DNA from: Novipirellula caenicola
Lineage (GTDB): Bacteria; Planctomycetota; Planctomycetia; Pirellulales; Pirellulaceae
Assembly (NCBI RefSeq): GCF_039545035.1
Contig: NZ_BAABRO010000012.1
Location: forward strand, 62,001 to 126,000
Length of the DNA stretch: 64,000 nt
Direction: 5' to 3'
Shown here: one piece after another, positions 57,105-64,000 of the stretch
Layout: each line of letters begins with the position of its first letter
Numbering within the stretch: the first letter of the stretch is position 1
Program-made: the position numbers and the translations under genes
Notes under the pieces: model-generated
Told to the model about the DNA's origin: nothing
Databases searched by the model: none
Seen by the model: only the letters and a program-made list of their open reading frames with translations

Positions 57105-58470
57105 GGCAAAAAGATGGTTGGCAAAAAGATGAAGAAACCGGAGACACTCCGCGGTACCCCATCTTTTTGCCCTACATCTTTTTGCCAAGATCAGCATCCG
57201 AAATTGCTCGCAGTGATACGTAACAGCAGCTAGCTCGAATTGGTAGTCCACCTTGACCACCAATCACCGGTCGACCGGCGCGCAGGAACATGGGGAGGGC
57301 AGGAAAATACGAAAGCAGTATCTCACTGCGGTATCCCATTTTTCTGCCCCTTACATTTTCCTGCCCATCCAGTGACCAACGTTGCCTTCGATGACATCAC
57401 GCCGCTGCTCACTCGACTCGCCCATCCAACATCTCGGCTCGGCCCCGCTCCGGTCATTGGCAAAAAGATGGTTGGCAAAAACATCAATAAATCGGAAACA
57501 CGCTGCAGTGACCCATCTTTTTGCCCGGCATCTTTTTGCCAAGATCAGCGACCAACATTGCCCGCAGTGAAACGTAACAGCAGCTAGCTCGAATTGGTAG
57601 TCCACCTTGACCACCAAGCGCCGGTCGACCGGCGGGCAGGAACATGAGGAGGGCAGGAAAATAAGAAAGCAGAATCACACTGCGGCATCCCATCTTTTTG
57701 CCAAGATCAGCATCCGACATTGCCCACAGTGATACGATGCGGCCGCTCGCTCCAATCAGAAGTCCGCACGATTATTAAGCGCCGGCCGACCGGCGGGCAG
57801 GAACATGGGGAGGGCAGGAAAATACGAAAGCAGTATCACACTGCGGCATCCCATTTTTCTGCCCAGTACATTTTCCTGCCCCATCCAGTGACCAATGTTA
57901 CCCTCGGTGACATTACGCCGCTGCTCCATCGACTCGCCCATCCAACATCTCGGCTTGGCCCCGTTCCGATCATTGGCAAAAAGATGGTTGGCAAAAAGAT
58001 GAAGAAACGGGAAACACTCCGCGGTACCCCATCTTTTTGCCCTACATCTTTTTGCCAAGATCAGCATCCGACATTGCCCACAGTGATACGAAGCAGCCGC
58101 TAGCTCGAATTAGTAGTCCGACTTGACCACCAATCACCGGTCGACCGGCGGGCAGGAACATGAGGAGGGCAGGAAAATAAGAAAGCAGAATCACACTGCG
58201 GCATCCCATTTTTCTGCCCCCTACATTTTCCTGCCCATCCAGTGACCAATGTTGCCCTCGGTGACATCACGCCGCTGCTCCATCGACTCGCCCATCCAAC
58301 ATCTCGGCTCGGCCCCGCTCCGGTAAATGGCAAAAATATGGATGGCAAAAACATCAATAAATCGGAAACACGCTGCAGTGTCCCATCTTTTTGCCCTACA
58401 TCTTTTTGCCAAGATCAGCGACCAACATTGCCCGCAGTGATACGAAGCAGCCGCTCAATCAAAGCAGAAA
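57105..58470. repeat. Ordered tandem array of hairpin elements (X: GGCAAAAAGATG type; Y: GGCAGGAAAATA type)
   Basis: Alternating hairpins: X1 57105-57186, Y1 57281-57365, X2 57459-57540, a Y-left/X-right hybrid 57635-57702, Y3 57796-57880, X3 57975-58056, Y4 58151-58235, X4 58329-58410. Each X has two GGCAAAAAGATG boxes 15 bp apart facing two CATCTTTTTGCC boxes; each Y has two GGCAGGAA-type boxes 17 bp apart facing CATTTTTCTGCC and CATTTTCCTGCC. X1 to X3, X2 to X4 and Y1 to Y4 are all exactly 870 bp apart, so a larger unit was duplicated. No protein frame is supported. Confidence 0.85.
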
Positions 58471-58578
58471 TCCAACACAACTATCGAACGCCCTGTGATG
58501 GATGCTACCGCTTTCCATGCGCTTTGAGCTTGCCAAACTTGGATCGGATCGTTGCGAGAACAATTGATGCGATGGGGC

Positions 58579-60435
58579 TCACTCACTTGAACCCGCAGTC
58601 GGTGCAATCAAGATCGCGCAACCGCTTCCGGAACTCATCGTGGCTGTCAGCGAACTACTCGATGTGACCTGACGTGATTCGATCGTGACGAGATTTTTGT
58701 CGTCGGGATGCTCGGCATAGATTGTCGCCGTGAACTCGCCTGGGCCGAGGAAGTCCAGCGGAATGTCGAGGCTGCGAGCTTCATTGACAATCGTTCCCAC
58801 AAACCAGCGGTCGCCTTTCCGTCGGGCCACCGTCATGTAGCTGCCGATCGATCCGTTGACCACCTTGGAATCATCCCAAGTCGTCGGCATCTCCTTCCAA
58901 AACTCCAGCTCAGGAAACGATTTGCCGGCATACCGATCCGCCTGGTCGTACCAATGCAGATACTGCAGCGGACTGTAGAACACGACTCCCAACGCCAGCT
59001 GAAACGATCGGCTGACGACTCGTCCATTCAGGTAGCAAGGCGTGAAATCACCCGCTCCCGCGATCATCCGTGCAAAGGAAGTGGTCAGGACATTCTTCGG
59101 TGGGTTCCCTCGGTTCGCCGGTTCTTCGTTGCCCAGAATGCCTTCGACCGTTAACACATTGGGGTAGGATCGTTCGATCCCAGTAAGCCGAAAATTGTCG
59201 TGGATATCAACCACCAATTTGTATTTCGCCGCGGTCTTGATCGCAGCGAACAAAAACTCCATGTCGGATTGGCTCTTCCAGTCGACGAAACCGAACTTCA
59301 CTCCACGAATGCCCCATTGATGGTACGTGCGAAACGTCTTGTCCAGGTCGTATCGCGACATCGCAATCTTGTTGATGTAGCAGATCAACCCGATTCCATG
59401 TTCGTCCGCGTAGCGAATCGTCTCTTTCCTGTCGATCGAGTCGATGACGGTCAACGGGTTCGAATCGGCGGCCCGTTCCGGTCCATACCAGCCCGCGTCA
59501 TAATGCACGTATTGGTAGTTGTTGGCGGCGGCGTAGTCGATGATCGCCTTGGCGGCGTCTGTCGACAGATTGCTTCGCCAAACCTTGCCCGGCGTGATCC
59601 AAGCGGTATCGTCGAGCACACAGGGTGGCGAAAGATTTTGCAGCAGGTAGTGATGTTCGACGAGTGTACCAGGGTGCTCGGCAACCATGATCACTCGCCA
59701 TGGAGTCGTTAGAGAATCGGCGGCCGTCACCGTTCCGCTACGGAACCGCGTTTCCAACTGCAGATTGCCGGATCGATTCAGCATCATCGGCGCGTAATGT
59801 TCGAGATCCCCTGCTTCAGCGATCGCCACAAAATGCGATCCGGTTTCCAGCAGTAGCGGCCGGATGGCCTGGTCCGGCATCTCGGAGAGCCGCACCTTGG
59901 AATACTCTGCTTGCGGATAGTCGTCCCAGTAGACGAAGTGATCGTCAGTGAATTGGAATTGACTGTCTTCCGAAACGAGCTTGATGTTTGCGACGCCTTT
60001 CTGCGGTGGAATCGTGTAGCGAAAGGCCACTCCTTCGTCGTACGCCCGAAACGTGAGGTCGAGGCGTCGCTTCGCTTCCGATGCTTCCCGCAGCTGGACA
60101 ATGCATTCGTTGTACGCATCCGGGTACGAACTCTTCGATCCGACCACGGGAACCCAGCTGCCCGACTGTGAATCGGTCCGTGTCCTCTCGACCACGAAGC
60201 GGTCACTCCACGGGTCGCCCTCGATATTCAACGAGAGTGAGGAATCCGAAAGGATCGTCTTGCCTTGGTAGGAGACACGGTAGTGTGGCACTCCATCCCG
60301 CAGTGAAAACTGAATCACATGGTTTCCCGATGGCGAGGAGACGGTCGCCTCTTCAGCCGACAAACCGCGATCAGGCAACGCGAGCATCAACAAGCAAACA
60401 GTCAAGAAGGAGGAGGGCTTTCGTATCGATGTCAC
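58579..60435 (-). CDS. Glycoside hydrolase family 97 (alpha-glucosidase/alpha-galactosidase-like)
   Basis: 618 residues with a signal peptide (KPSSFLTVCLLMLALPDRGLSAE). GH97 N-terminal beta-super-sandwich: VSSPSGNHVIQFSLRDGVPHYRVSYQGKTIL...LDLTFRAYDEGVAFRYTIP. The catalytic barrel includes YQYVHYDAGWYGPE, GVKFGFVDWKSQ, LVVDIHDNFRLTGIERSYPNVLTVEGILGNE, and QLALGVVFYSPLQYLHW. The aspartate in GFVDWKSQ fits the nucleophile of the retaining (alpha-galactosidase-like) subgroup. GH97 enzymes depend on calcium and are periplasmic or surface-bound. The C-terminal domain is all-beta. It is convergent with the hairpin array and probably monocistronic. Confidence 0.88.
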   Translation of the reverse strand: MTSIRKPSSFLTVCLLMLALPDRGLSAEEATVSSPSGNHVIQFSLRDGVPHYRVSYQGKTILSDSSLSLNIEGDPWSDRFVVERTRTDSQSGSWVPVVGSKSSYPDAYNECIVQLREASEAKRRLDLTFRAYDEGVAFRYTIPPQKGVANIKLVSEDSQFQFTDDHFVYWDDYPQAEYSKVRLSEMPDQAIRPLLLETGSHFVAIAEAGDLEHYAPMMLNRSGNLQLETRFRSGTVTAADSLTTPWRVIMVAEHPGTLVEHHYLLQNLSPPCVLDDTAWITPGKVWRSNLSTDAAKAIIDYAAANNYQYVHYDAGWYGPERAADSNPLTVIDSIDRKETIRYADEHGIGLICYINKIAMSRYDLDKTFRTYHQWGIRGVKFGFVDWKSQSDMEFLFAAIKTAAKYKLVVDIHDNFRLTGIERSYPNVLTVEGILGNEEPANRGNPPKNVLTTSFARMIAGAGDFTPCYLNGRVVSRSFQLALGVVFYSPLQYLHWYDQADRYAGKSFPELEFWKEMPTTWDDSKVVNGSIGSYMTVARRKGDRWFVGTIVNEARSLDIPLDFLGPGEFTATIYAEHPDDKNLVTIESRQVTSSSSLTATMSSGSGCAILIAPTAGSSE

Positions 60436-60633
60436 TGTTGGTAATTCCAGTTGTTCGGGGGCGGTTTTCTAAATTTGATCAGACGGTTCATTCCGTGCAT
60501 CAATTATGCACCAAAACCCGAGTCCTTGTAGAACGCTTCCCCACTTGGTTGCAGAACTTGTCGAGAGCCGTAGCGGAACTCGTCAAGAGTTTCGAGGCGA
60601 TCATCATCATCCGATCCGCCCCCCGAAAGTCTT

Positions 60634-60758
60634 GACGGCTTGTTGATTTAGTGAAGGTTTCTGCGGCCAGGGGTGTAGGATGGACTTCCTAGTCCGCCAA
60701 TGGTGGATTCGACGGACTAGGAAGTCCATCGTACGACGAAAACAACAAGCCGCCCGCG
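60634..60758. repeat. Hairpin repeat module, copy 3 (reverse orientation)
   Basis: Stem GGACTTCCTAGTCCG (60682-60696) against its partner within 60711-60727, ends CGGCTTGTTG (60634) and CAACAAGCCG (about 60748-60757). The asymmetric flank (GGTTTCTGCGGC...GGGGTGTAGGATGG) shows it is inverted relative to copy 2 at 48.0 kb. Confidence 0.8.
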
Positions 60759-60954
60759 ACTTCCGCTACGACGATGCCTCGGATACGTAGCGTTCATTGC
60801 GTTTTTTCGCCGATTTACATCTGCCTTCGCCAACTGCCTCTTCTGTAGAAATTCACTTAAGGAAAGATAGCGATTTGATTGCTAAACAAGCATTTCTGCG
60901 GTCATTCATCGTTTTGGCTTCCGCCGAACGCAAAATTATATTTACACGTTTCCA

Positions 60955-60987
60955 TTGACCGAACGGCCATTACCTGTACCATACAGG
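60955..60987 (+). promoter_or_regulatory. Promoter with operator dyad for the alkyl-sulfatase/quinone-reductase pair
   Basis: -35 TTGACC (60955-60960), 16-bp spacer, -10 TACCAT (60977-60982). CCTGTA-CCA-TACAGG (60973-60987) is a perfect 6+6 inverted repeat covering the -10, which suggests a repressor site. The first ATG of the operon is 151 bp downstream, so the leader is long. Confidence 0.5.
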
Positions 60988-61137
60988 CATGCGACTTGGG
61001 ATCGAGGAAGCTGGATCTCATGCCTCAAGCGAATTTGACCAGGCTCATACACTCCGACCTCGGACAACCGGTTCGCATCACGTCCTGTGAAAGACGCTGA
61101 ACAATCTCACGAACGATCTCGCAAAGGATTAAACACG

Positions 61138-62547
61138 ATGAATAAGAACACCTTTCCACATCTACTTTCGCAGCTCACGGCAAGCACGATAAAGTTCGGT
61201 CTTTTGATCCTTCTCGTGCTGACCGCCGCCCCCGCCCGCGGTCAAACGCAAGTCGACCCTGAAACCGCTCTGCGAATGCTGAATTCACAGCAGCACCAAT
61301 TCGAGAAGGGAGTGATCAAGGTCGCCGACAACGTTTTCACCGCGGTGGGTTTCCATGGCGCCAACACCTCAATGATCGTCGGCACCGACGGGGTCATTAT
61401 CATCGATACGCTTTTTGGGCCGGCGAGTGCAACGAAAGCAGCGGAGGCGTTCCGGCAATACAGCGACAAACCGGTCAAGGCGATCATCTATACTCACAGC
61501 CATGGTGATCACATCGGTGGAGCCAGTGCTTTTATCCGCGACGAGCAGCCCGACATCTATGCAACGGAACGTTTCGGATCAGCCGAAGGCGTCAACAAGG
61601 CGGTCGACCCGGTCAAAGCCAAGCGAAACGTGCGTCAGTTCGGTCGAAAATTGTCAGCGGCCGAAAGTACAAATCGAGGCGTCGCACCGGCGGGGACCGA
61701 AGACGGCGACCGCGGCGAAGGGTTTCTGTCACCGACCGTCACCGTCCCCAGCAGTGGACTGAAAACAACGATTGCGGGTGTCGAAATTGAACTCCACTTT
61801 GCACCGGGGGAAACCGATGATGCTCTGTTCATCTGGCTGCCCAAAGAGAAGGTCTTGTTCGCAGGCGACAATTTTTACAGTTCCTTTCCCAATCTGTATG
61901 CAATTCGCGGCACCGCCTATCGCGATGTACTGAATTGGTCCCAAAGTGTTGGAAAGATGGCTGAGTTCCAACCGCATGCGGTGGTTCCTGGCCATACAAT
62001 GCCAATCCAAGGCCAGGAAGCAGCTACGACGGCACTGAAGGACTACAGCGAAGCGATTCGCAGCGTGTACGACCAAACGGTGCGAGGTATCAACGCGGGC
62101 AAGGGGCCCGATCAACTCGCACACGAAGTCGAGCTTCCGGAGCATCTCAAGGACAAACCGTATCTGATCCAGTTCTATGGTTCGGTGCCTCATGCTGTCC
62201 GCGCCATCTATACAGGGCTGCTGGGTTGGTACGATGGCAATCCAACAACGCTGAATCCGCTTGAGCCTAAAATCAAAGCCCAAAAGATGGCCGAGTTGGC
62301 TGGCGGAACCCAACCGCTGACCGAGCAGATGCAATCCGCCTTGGCCGATCACGACTATCAATGGGCATTGGAATTGAGCGACCACGTCAAATGGTTGGAC
62401 GACGCCGACCGACAACTCGCTCGCAAAGTGAAGATTGCGGCACTGCGAGGGCTGGCAGCACGAGAATACAACGCGCCCAATCGCAACTACTACCTCAGCT
62501 ACGCGAACGAACTTGAATCAGGTCAACTCAGCGAAATCTGGTTCTAG
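61138..62547 (+). CDS. Exported MBL-fold alkyl sulfatase-like hydrolase
   Basis: 469 residues from ATG 61138 (AAAGGA nine bases upstream), signal peptide ending TAAPARGQ. The metallo-beta-lactamase zinc motif THSHGDHIGG, FAPGETDDALFIWLP, VLFAGDNFY and PGHTMP place it among class III (SdsA1/BDS1-type) alkyl sulfatases. The alkylsulfatase dimerisation domain follows (GWYDGNPTTLNPLEPKIKAQKMAELAGG). It ends before the SCP2-like C-terminal domain usually present in such enzymes (about 650 residues), so it is a short form. It hydrolyses primary or secondary alkyl sulfates, or a related ester. It is 41 bp upstream of the NmrA-like gene in the same operon. Confidence 0.88.
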   Translation: MNKNTFPHLLSQLTASTIKFGLLILLVLTAAPARGQTQVDPETALRMLNSQQHQFEKGVIKVADNVFTAVGFHGANTSMIVGTDGVIIIDTLFGPASATKAAEAFRQYSDKPVKAIIYTHSHGDHIGGASAFIRDEQPDIYATERFGSAEGVNKAVDPVKAKRNVRQFGRKLSAAESTNRGVAPAGTEDGDRGEGFLSPTVTVPSSGLKTTIAGVEIELHFAPGETDDALFIWLPKEKVLFAGDNFYSSFPNLYAIRGTAYRDVLNWSQSVGKMAEFQPHAVVPGHTMPIQGQEAATTALKDYSEAIRSVYDQTVRGINAGKGPDQLAHEVELPEHLKDKPYLIQFYGSVPHAVRAIYTGLLGWYDGNPTTLNPLEPKIKAQKMAELAGGTQPLTEQMQSALADHDYQWALELSDHVKWLDDADRQLARKVKIAALRGLAAREYNAPNRNYYLSYANELESGQLSEIWF

Positions 62548-62588
62548 TTAATTCTCACGGCAACCTGTACCACGAAATCGAGGAAACG

Positions 62589-63455
62589 ATGTCTAACGGC
62601 AACACCATCGCAGTCGCGGCAGCCAGCGGTCAGCTTGGCGCCGCCATTGTTCAAGCCACCGTCGACATCGTCGGCGCCGAGAACGTTGTGGGTCTGGCGC
62701 GAACTCCGGCGAATACCGCATCGCTTGGTGTGGAAGTTCGGCCCGGAGACTATGCCAAGCGTGATCCACTGACAAAGTCGCTCGAGGGCGTCGACACGCT
62801 ATTGCTAGTTTCTGGCATGGACACGCCAGACAAGCGGATCGACCAACATCGCAATGTCATCGAAGCCGCCAAGACCGCTGGCGTCAGCAAGATTGTCTAC
62901 ACCAGTATCCAGGGGGCGGAAGCGGGCACGTCATTCTCGCCGATCGTGCAGAGCAATCGGCAAACTGAACAGGACGTTCGCAACAGCGGGCTGCAATGGG
63001 TGATTGGACGCAACGGAATCTACATCGAACCGGATGTCGAGTACATCGATACCTACAAAAAACGAGGTGAGATTGCCAATTGTGCGGGCGACGCCAAGTG
63101 CGGGTACACAACCCGACCCGAGCTAGCCTACGCCTACGCGAGGATGTTGACCGAGTCAAAGCACGACGGCCAGACTTACAATCTGCACGGCACATCGATC
63201 ACGCAGCCGCAATTGGCCGACTATCTAAATCTCGCATTCGGCACGCATTTGACCTACCGATCGATGTCGGTCGCCGAGTATCGCGAGGAGCGCATCGCCG
63301 ACCTGGGCGAGTTTCTGGGGACGATCATCGCTGGCATCTACGAAGGCATCCGCGATGGTGCCGCGGACAACGAAAGCCACTTCGCCCAAGCCGCCGGCCG
63401 CCCTCATCAAAGTTGGGAAGCGTACTTCAGCCAACTGGCTCACGACAACCATTGA
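62589..63455 (+). CDS. NmrA-like NAD(P)H:quinone oxidoreductase (QorB/QOR2-like)
   Basis: 288 residues; GAGGAAACG precedes ATG 62589. The nucleotide loop is VAAASGQLGAAIVQATV, in the NmrA style. VDTLLLVSGMD, YTSIQGAE and WVIGRNGIYIEPDVEYID continue as in QOR2-type proteins, and the C-terminal YNLHGTSITQPQLADYLNLAFG is typical. QOR2-like proteins reduce quinones or sense the NADPH/NADP ratio, with atypical SDR active sites. In the operon with the alkyl-sulfatase-like enzyme it may act on products or in redox defence; this is inferred. Confidence 0.85.
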   Translation: MSNGNTIAVAAASGQLGAAIVQATVDIVGAENVVGLARTPANTASLGVEVRPGDYAKRDPLTKSLEGVDTLLLVSGMDTPDKRIDQHRNVIEAAKTAGVSKIVYTSIQGAEAGTSFSPIVQSNRQTEQDVRNSGLQWVIGRNGIYIEPDVEYIDTYKKRGEIANCAGDAKCGYTTRPELAYAYARMLTESKHDGQTYNLHGTSITQPQLADYLNLAFGTHLTYRSMSVAEYREERIADLGEFLGTIIAGIYEGIRDGAADNESHFAQAAGRPHQSWEAYFSQLAHDNH

Positions 63456-63912
63456 TCGAGATCGCGATGAACAACACCACAAGCAGCCAGGAACCACGCT
63501 CTCCAGAGCGCAAATTCGGCAAGCAAACGTTCGGCAATGACTTCGACATTTCAAAATGTTTCCCGAATGACACAAACCCTCCGTTGGCGTTTGGGTCGTT
63601 CCGCAAGAGCTTTACCGCAATGCGCGTAGCTCGCCCGTCAGCAGTTAAGGTAGTGAACGAAGCGACGAGTCCCTGCTCGGGGGTAGTGGACGAGGCGACG
63701 AGTCCCTGCGACTGAGTGACACGACGGGACTCGTTGCCTCGTCCACTACAGAGAAATCCTTCACCCGCGTGACTCGTCGGACAATCACAAAGCCAACGAA
63801 ACACGCAACATTTAATCTTTCTGTCGCATCCATCTTTCTGTCCGTCATCCACTCTCCTCGGAGGCTTGCGAACAGGCAGCGGAGACTGACTTTTTTGTAT
63901 CCAGAACTTGAT
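63456..63912. repeat. Intergenic region with a 24-bp-arm hairpin and a paired 12-bp-box element
   Basis: No gene is supported. Arms at 63683-63706 and 63726-63749 (reading GTAGTGGACGAGG...GAGTCCC and its complement, one mismatch) form a strong stem with a 19-base loop. A near copy of the left arm (63650-63673) precedes it. ATCTTTCTGTC-gcatcc-ATCTTTCTGTC boxes (17 bp period) lie at about 63816-63842. Confidence 0.7.
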
Positions 63913-64000
63913 CTAGTCGTTGGCGGCGCGAGTTCCCAATGCGCCCCAGGCTCCGAAGCGGCTGGGACTGCCCGGGGCGAGGTCACCTTCCATTCCTAGC
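63913..64000 (-). CDS. DUF1559 protein, C-terminal end only
   Basis: 28 codons read from the right edge to TAG 63913: ...GDLAPGSPSRFGAWGALGTRAAND. The ending GSPSRFGAWGALGTRAA is almost identical in form to the DUF1559 protein at 20.9 kb (ASPFGLWGALGTRANKE), so this is a second member of that family. The prepilin-like N-terminus is outside the window. Confidence 0.75.
   Translation of the reverse strand, partial: LGMEGDLAPGSPSRFGAWGALGTRAAND

Noticed and set aside
56726-57124. 132-aa minus-strand frame before the hairpin array
   Set aside because: The start is inside the X1 hairpin and no family is recognisable. It could be a gene relic, but the evidence is too weak.
57105-58470. Regularly spaced repeats that could be mistaken for a CRISPR array
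   Set aside because: The repeats are long alternating palindromes with conserved loops and conserved inter-repeat sequence. There are no unique spacers and no cas genes in the window.
60879-61100. 73-aa plus-strand frame upstream of the alkyl-sulfatase gene
   Set aside because: It overlaps the promoter and operator dyad and shows no protein features.

Overview
The window looks like the chromosome of a marine, Rhodopirellula-like planctomycete (order Pirellulales). The evidence is a giant secreted protein with the planctomycete LEPR-XLL type N-terminus ([11 protein letters not shown]), DUF1559 pseudopilin-like proteins (20.9-22.2 kb, and a second cut off at the right edge), an ECF sigma factor next to a multidomain Ser/Thr kinase, a formylglycine sulfatase, many secreted glycan-active enzymes, and long gene-free stretches full of hairpin repeats. 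TTG and GTG starts with good Shine-Dalgarno sequences occur. No rRNA, tRNA, CRISPR or complete insertion sequence was recognised.

Layout. 0-9.2 kb: the C-terminus of PepN, a DUF1111 di-heme oxidoreductase, and two translationally coupled giant transglutaminase/DUF2126 (GS-like amidoligase) paralogues. The second has lost the active-site residues of both enzyme domains. 9.2-16.6 kb: two small hypothetical proteins, a tandem array of 12-bp-box hairpin repeats, the LEPR-XLL/SdrD/PKD/RTX surface protein, and a duplicated repeat block that truncates a relic of a PL6 lyase. 16.7-26.5 kb, almost all on the minus strand: PL6 lyase, sugar-isomerase-like protein and Gfo/Idh oxidoreductase; DUF1559 protein with a small lipoprotein; a NarL-type two-component system; and a decayed EF-G fragment that still has its terminator.

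26.7-29.3 kb: an HxlR regulator with a membrane protein, divergent from a DinB/DoxX pair, with two matching dyads between them. 29.5-35.8 kb: an arsenic island of two units, each with its own ArsR and its own kind of dyad: arsC/arsR/acr3, and arsR/arsM-arsD/arsA. The methyltransferase ArsM and the metallochaperone ArsD are one ORF, but ArsD keeps its own ribosome binding site and ATG. Together the island covers arsenate reduction, As(III) capture and delivery to the ATPase, efflux and methylation.

36-60.5 kb: a carbohydrate region with GH29 fucosidase, Zn-alcohol dehydrogenase and aldo/keto reductase in one operon, a divergent AraC regulator, a sulfatase, a GH2 beta-galactosidase, nucleoside-hydrolase-like proteins, GH28 and GH97. 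It suggests use of sulfated, fucose- and galactose-containing algal polysaccharides. A frameshifted PAP2 phosphatase, a possible glycosyltransferase tail, and the sigma factor/kinase pair lie within it. 57.1-58.5 kb is a second, highly ordered hairpin array with an exact 870-bp higher-order period. 60.9-63.5 kb: an alkyl-sulfatase-like MBL enzyme and an NmrA-like quinone reductase behind a promoter with a dyad over its -10 box. The window ends in the C-terminus of a second DUF1559 protein.

Most notable: the ArsM-ArsD fusion with internal ArsD translation signals; the coupled doubly inactivated transglutaminase/amidoligase paralogue; and a window-wide family of paired 12-bp boxes (CATYTTTYTGYC, period 15-17 bp) that builds all the tandem arrays.
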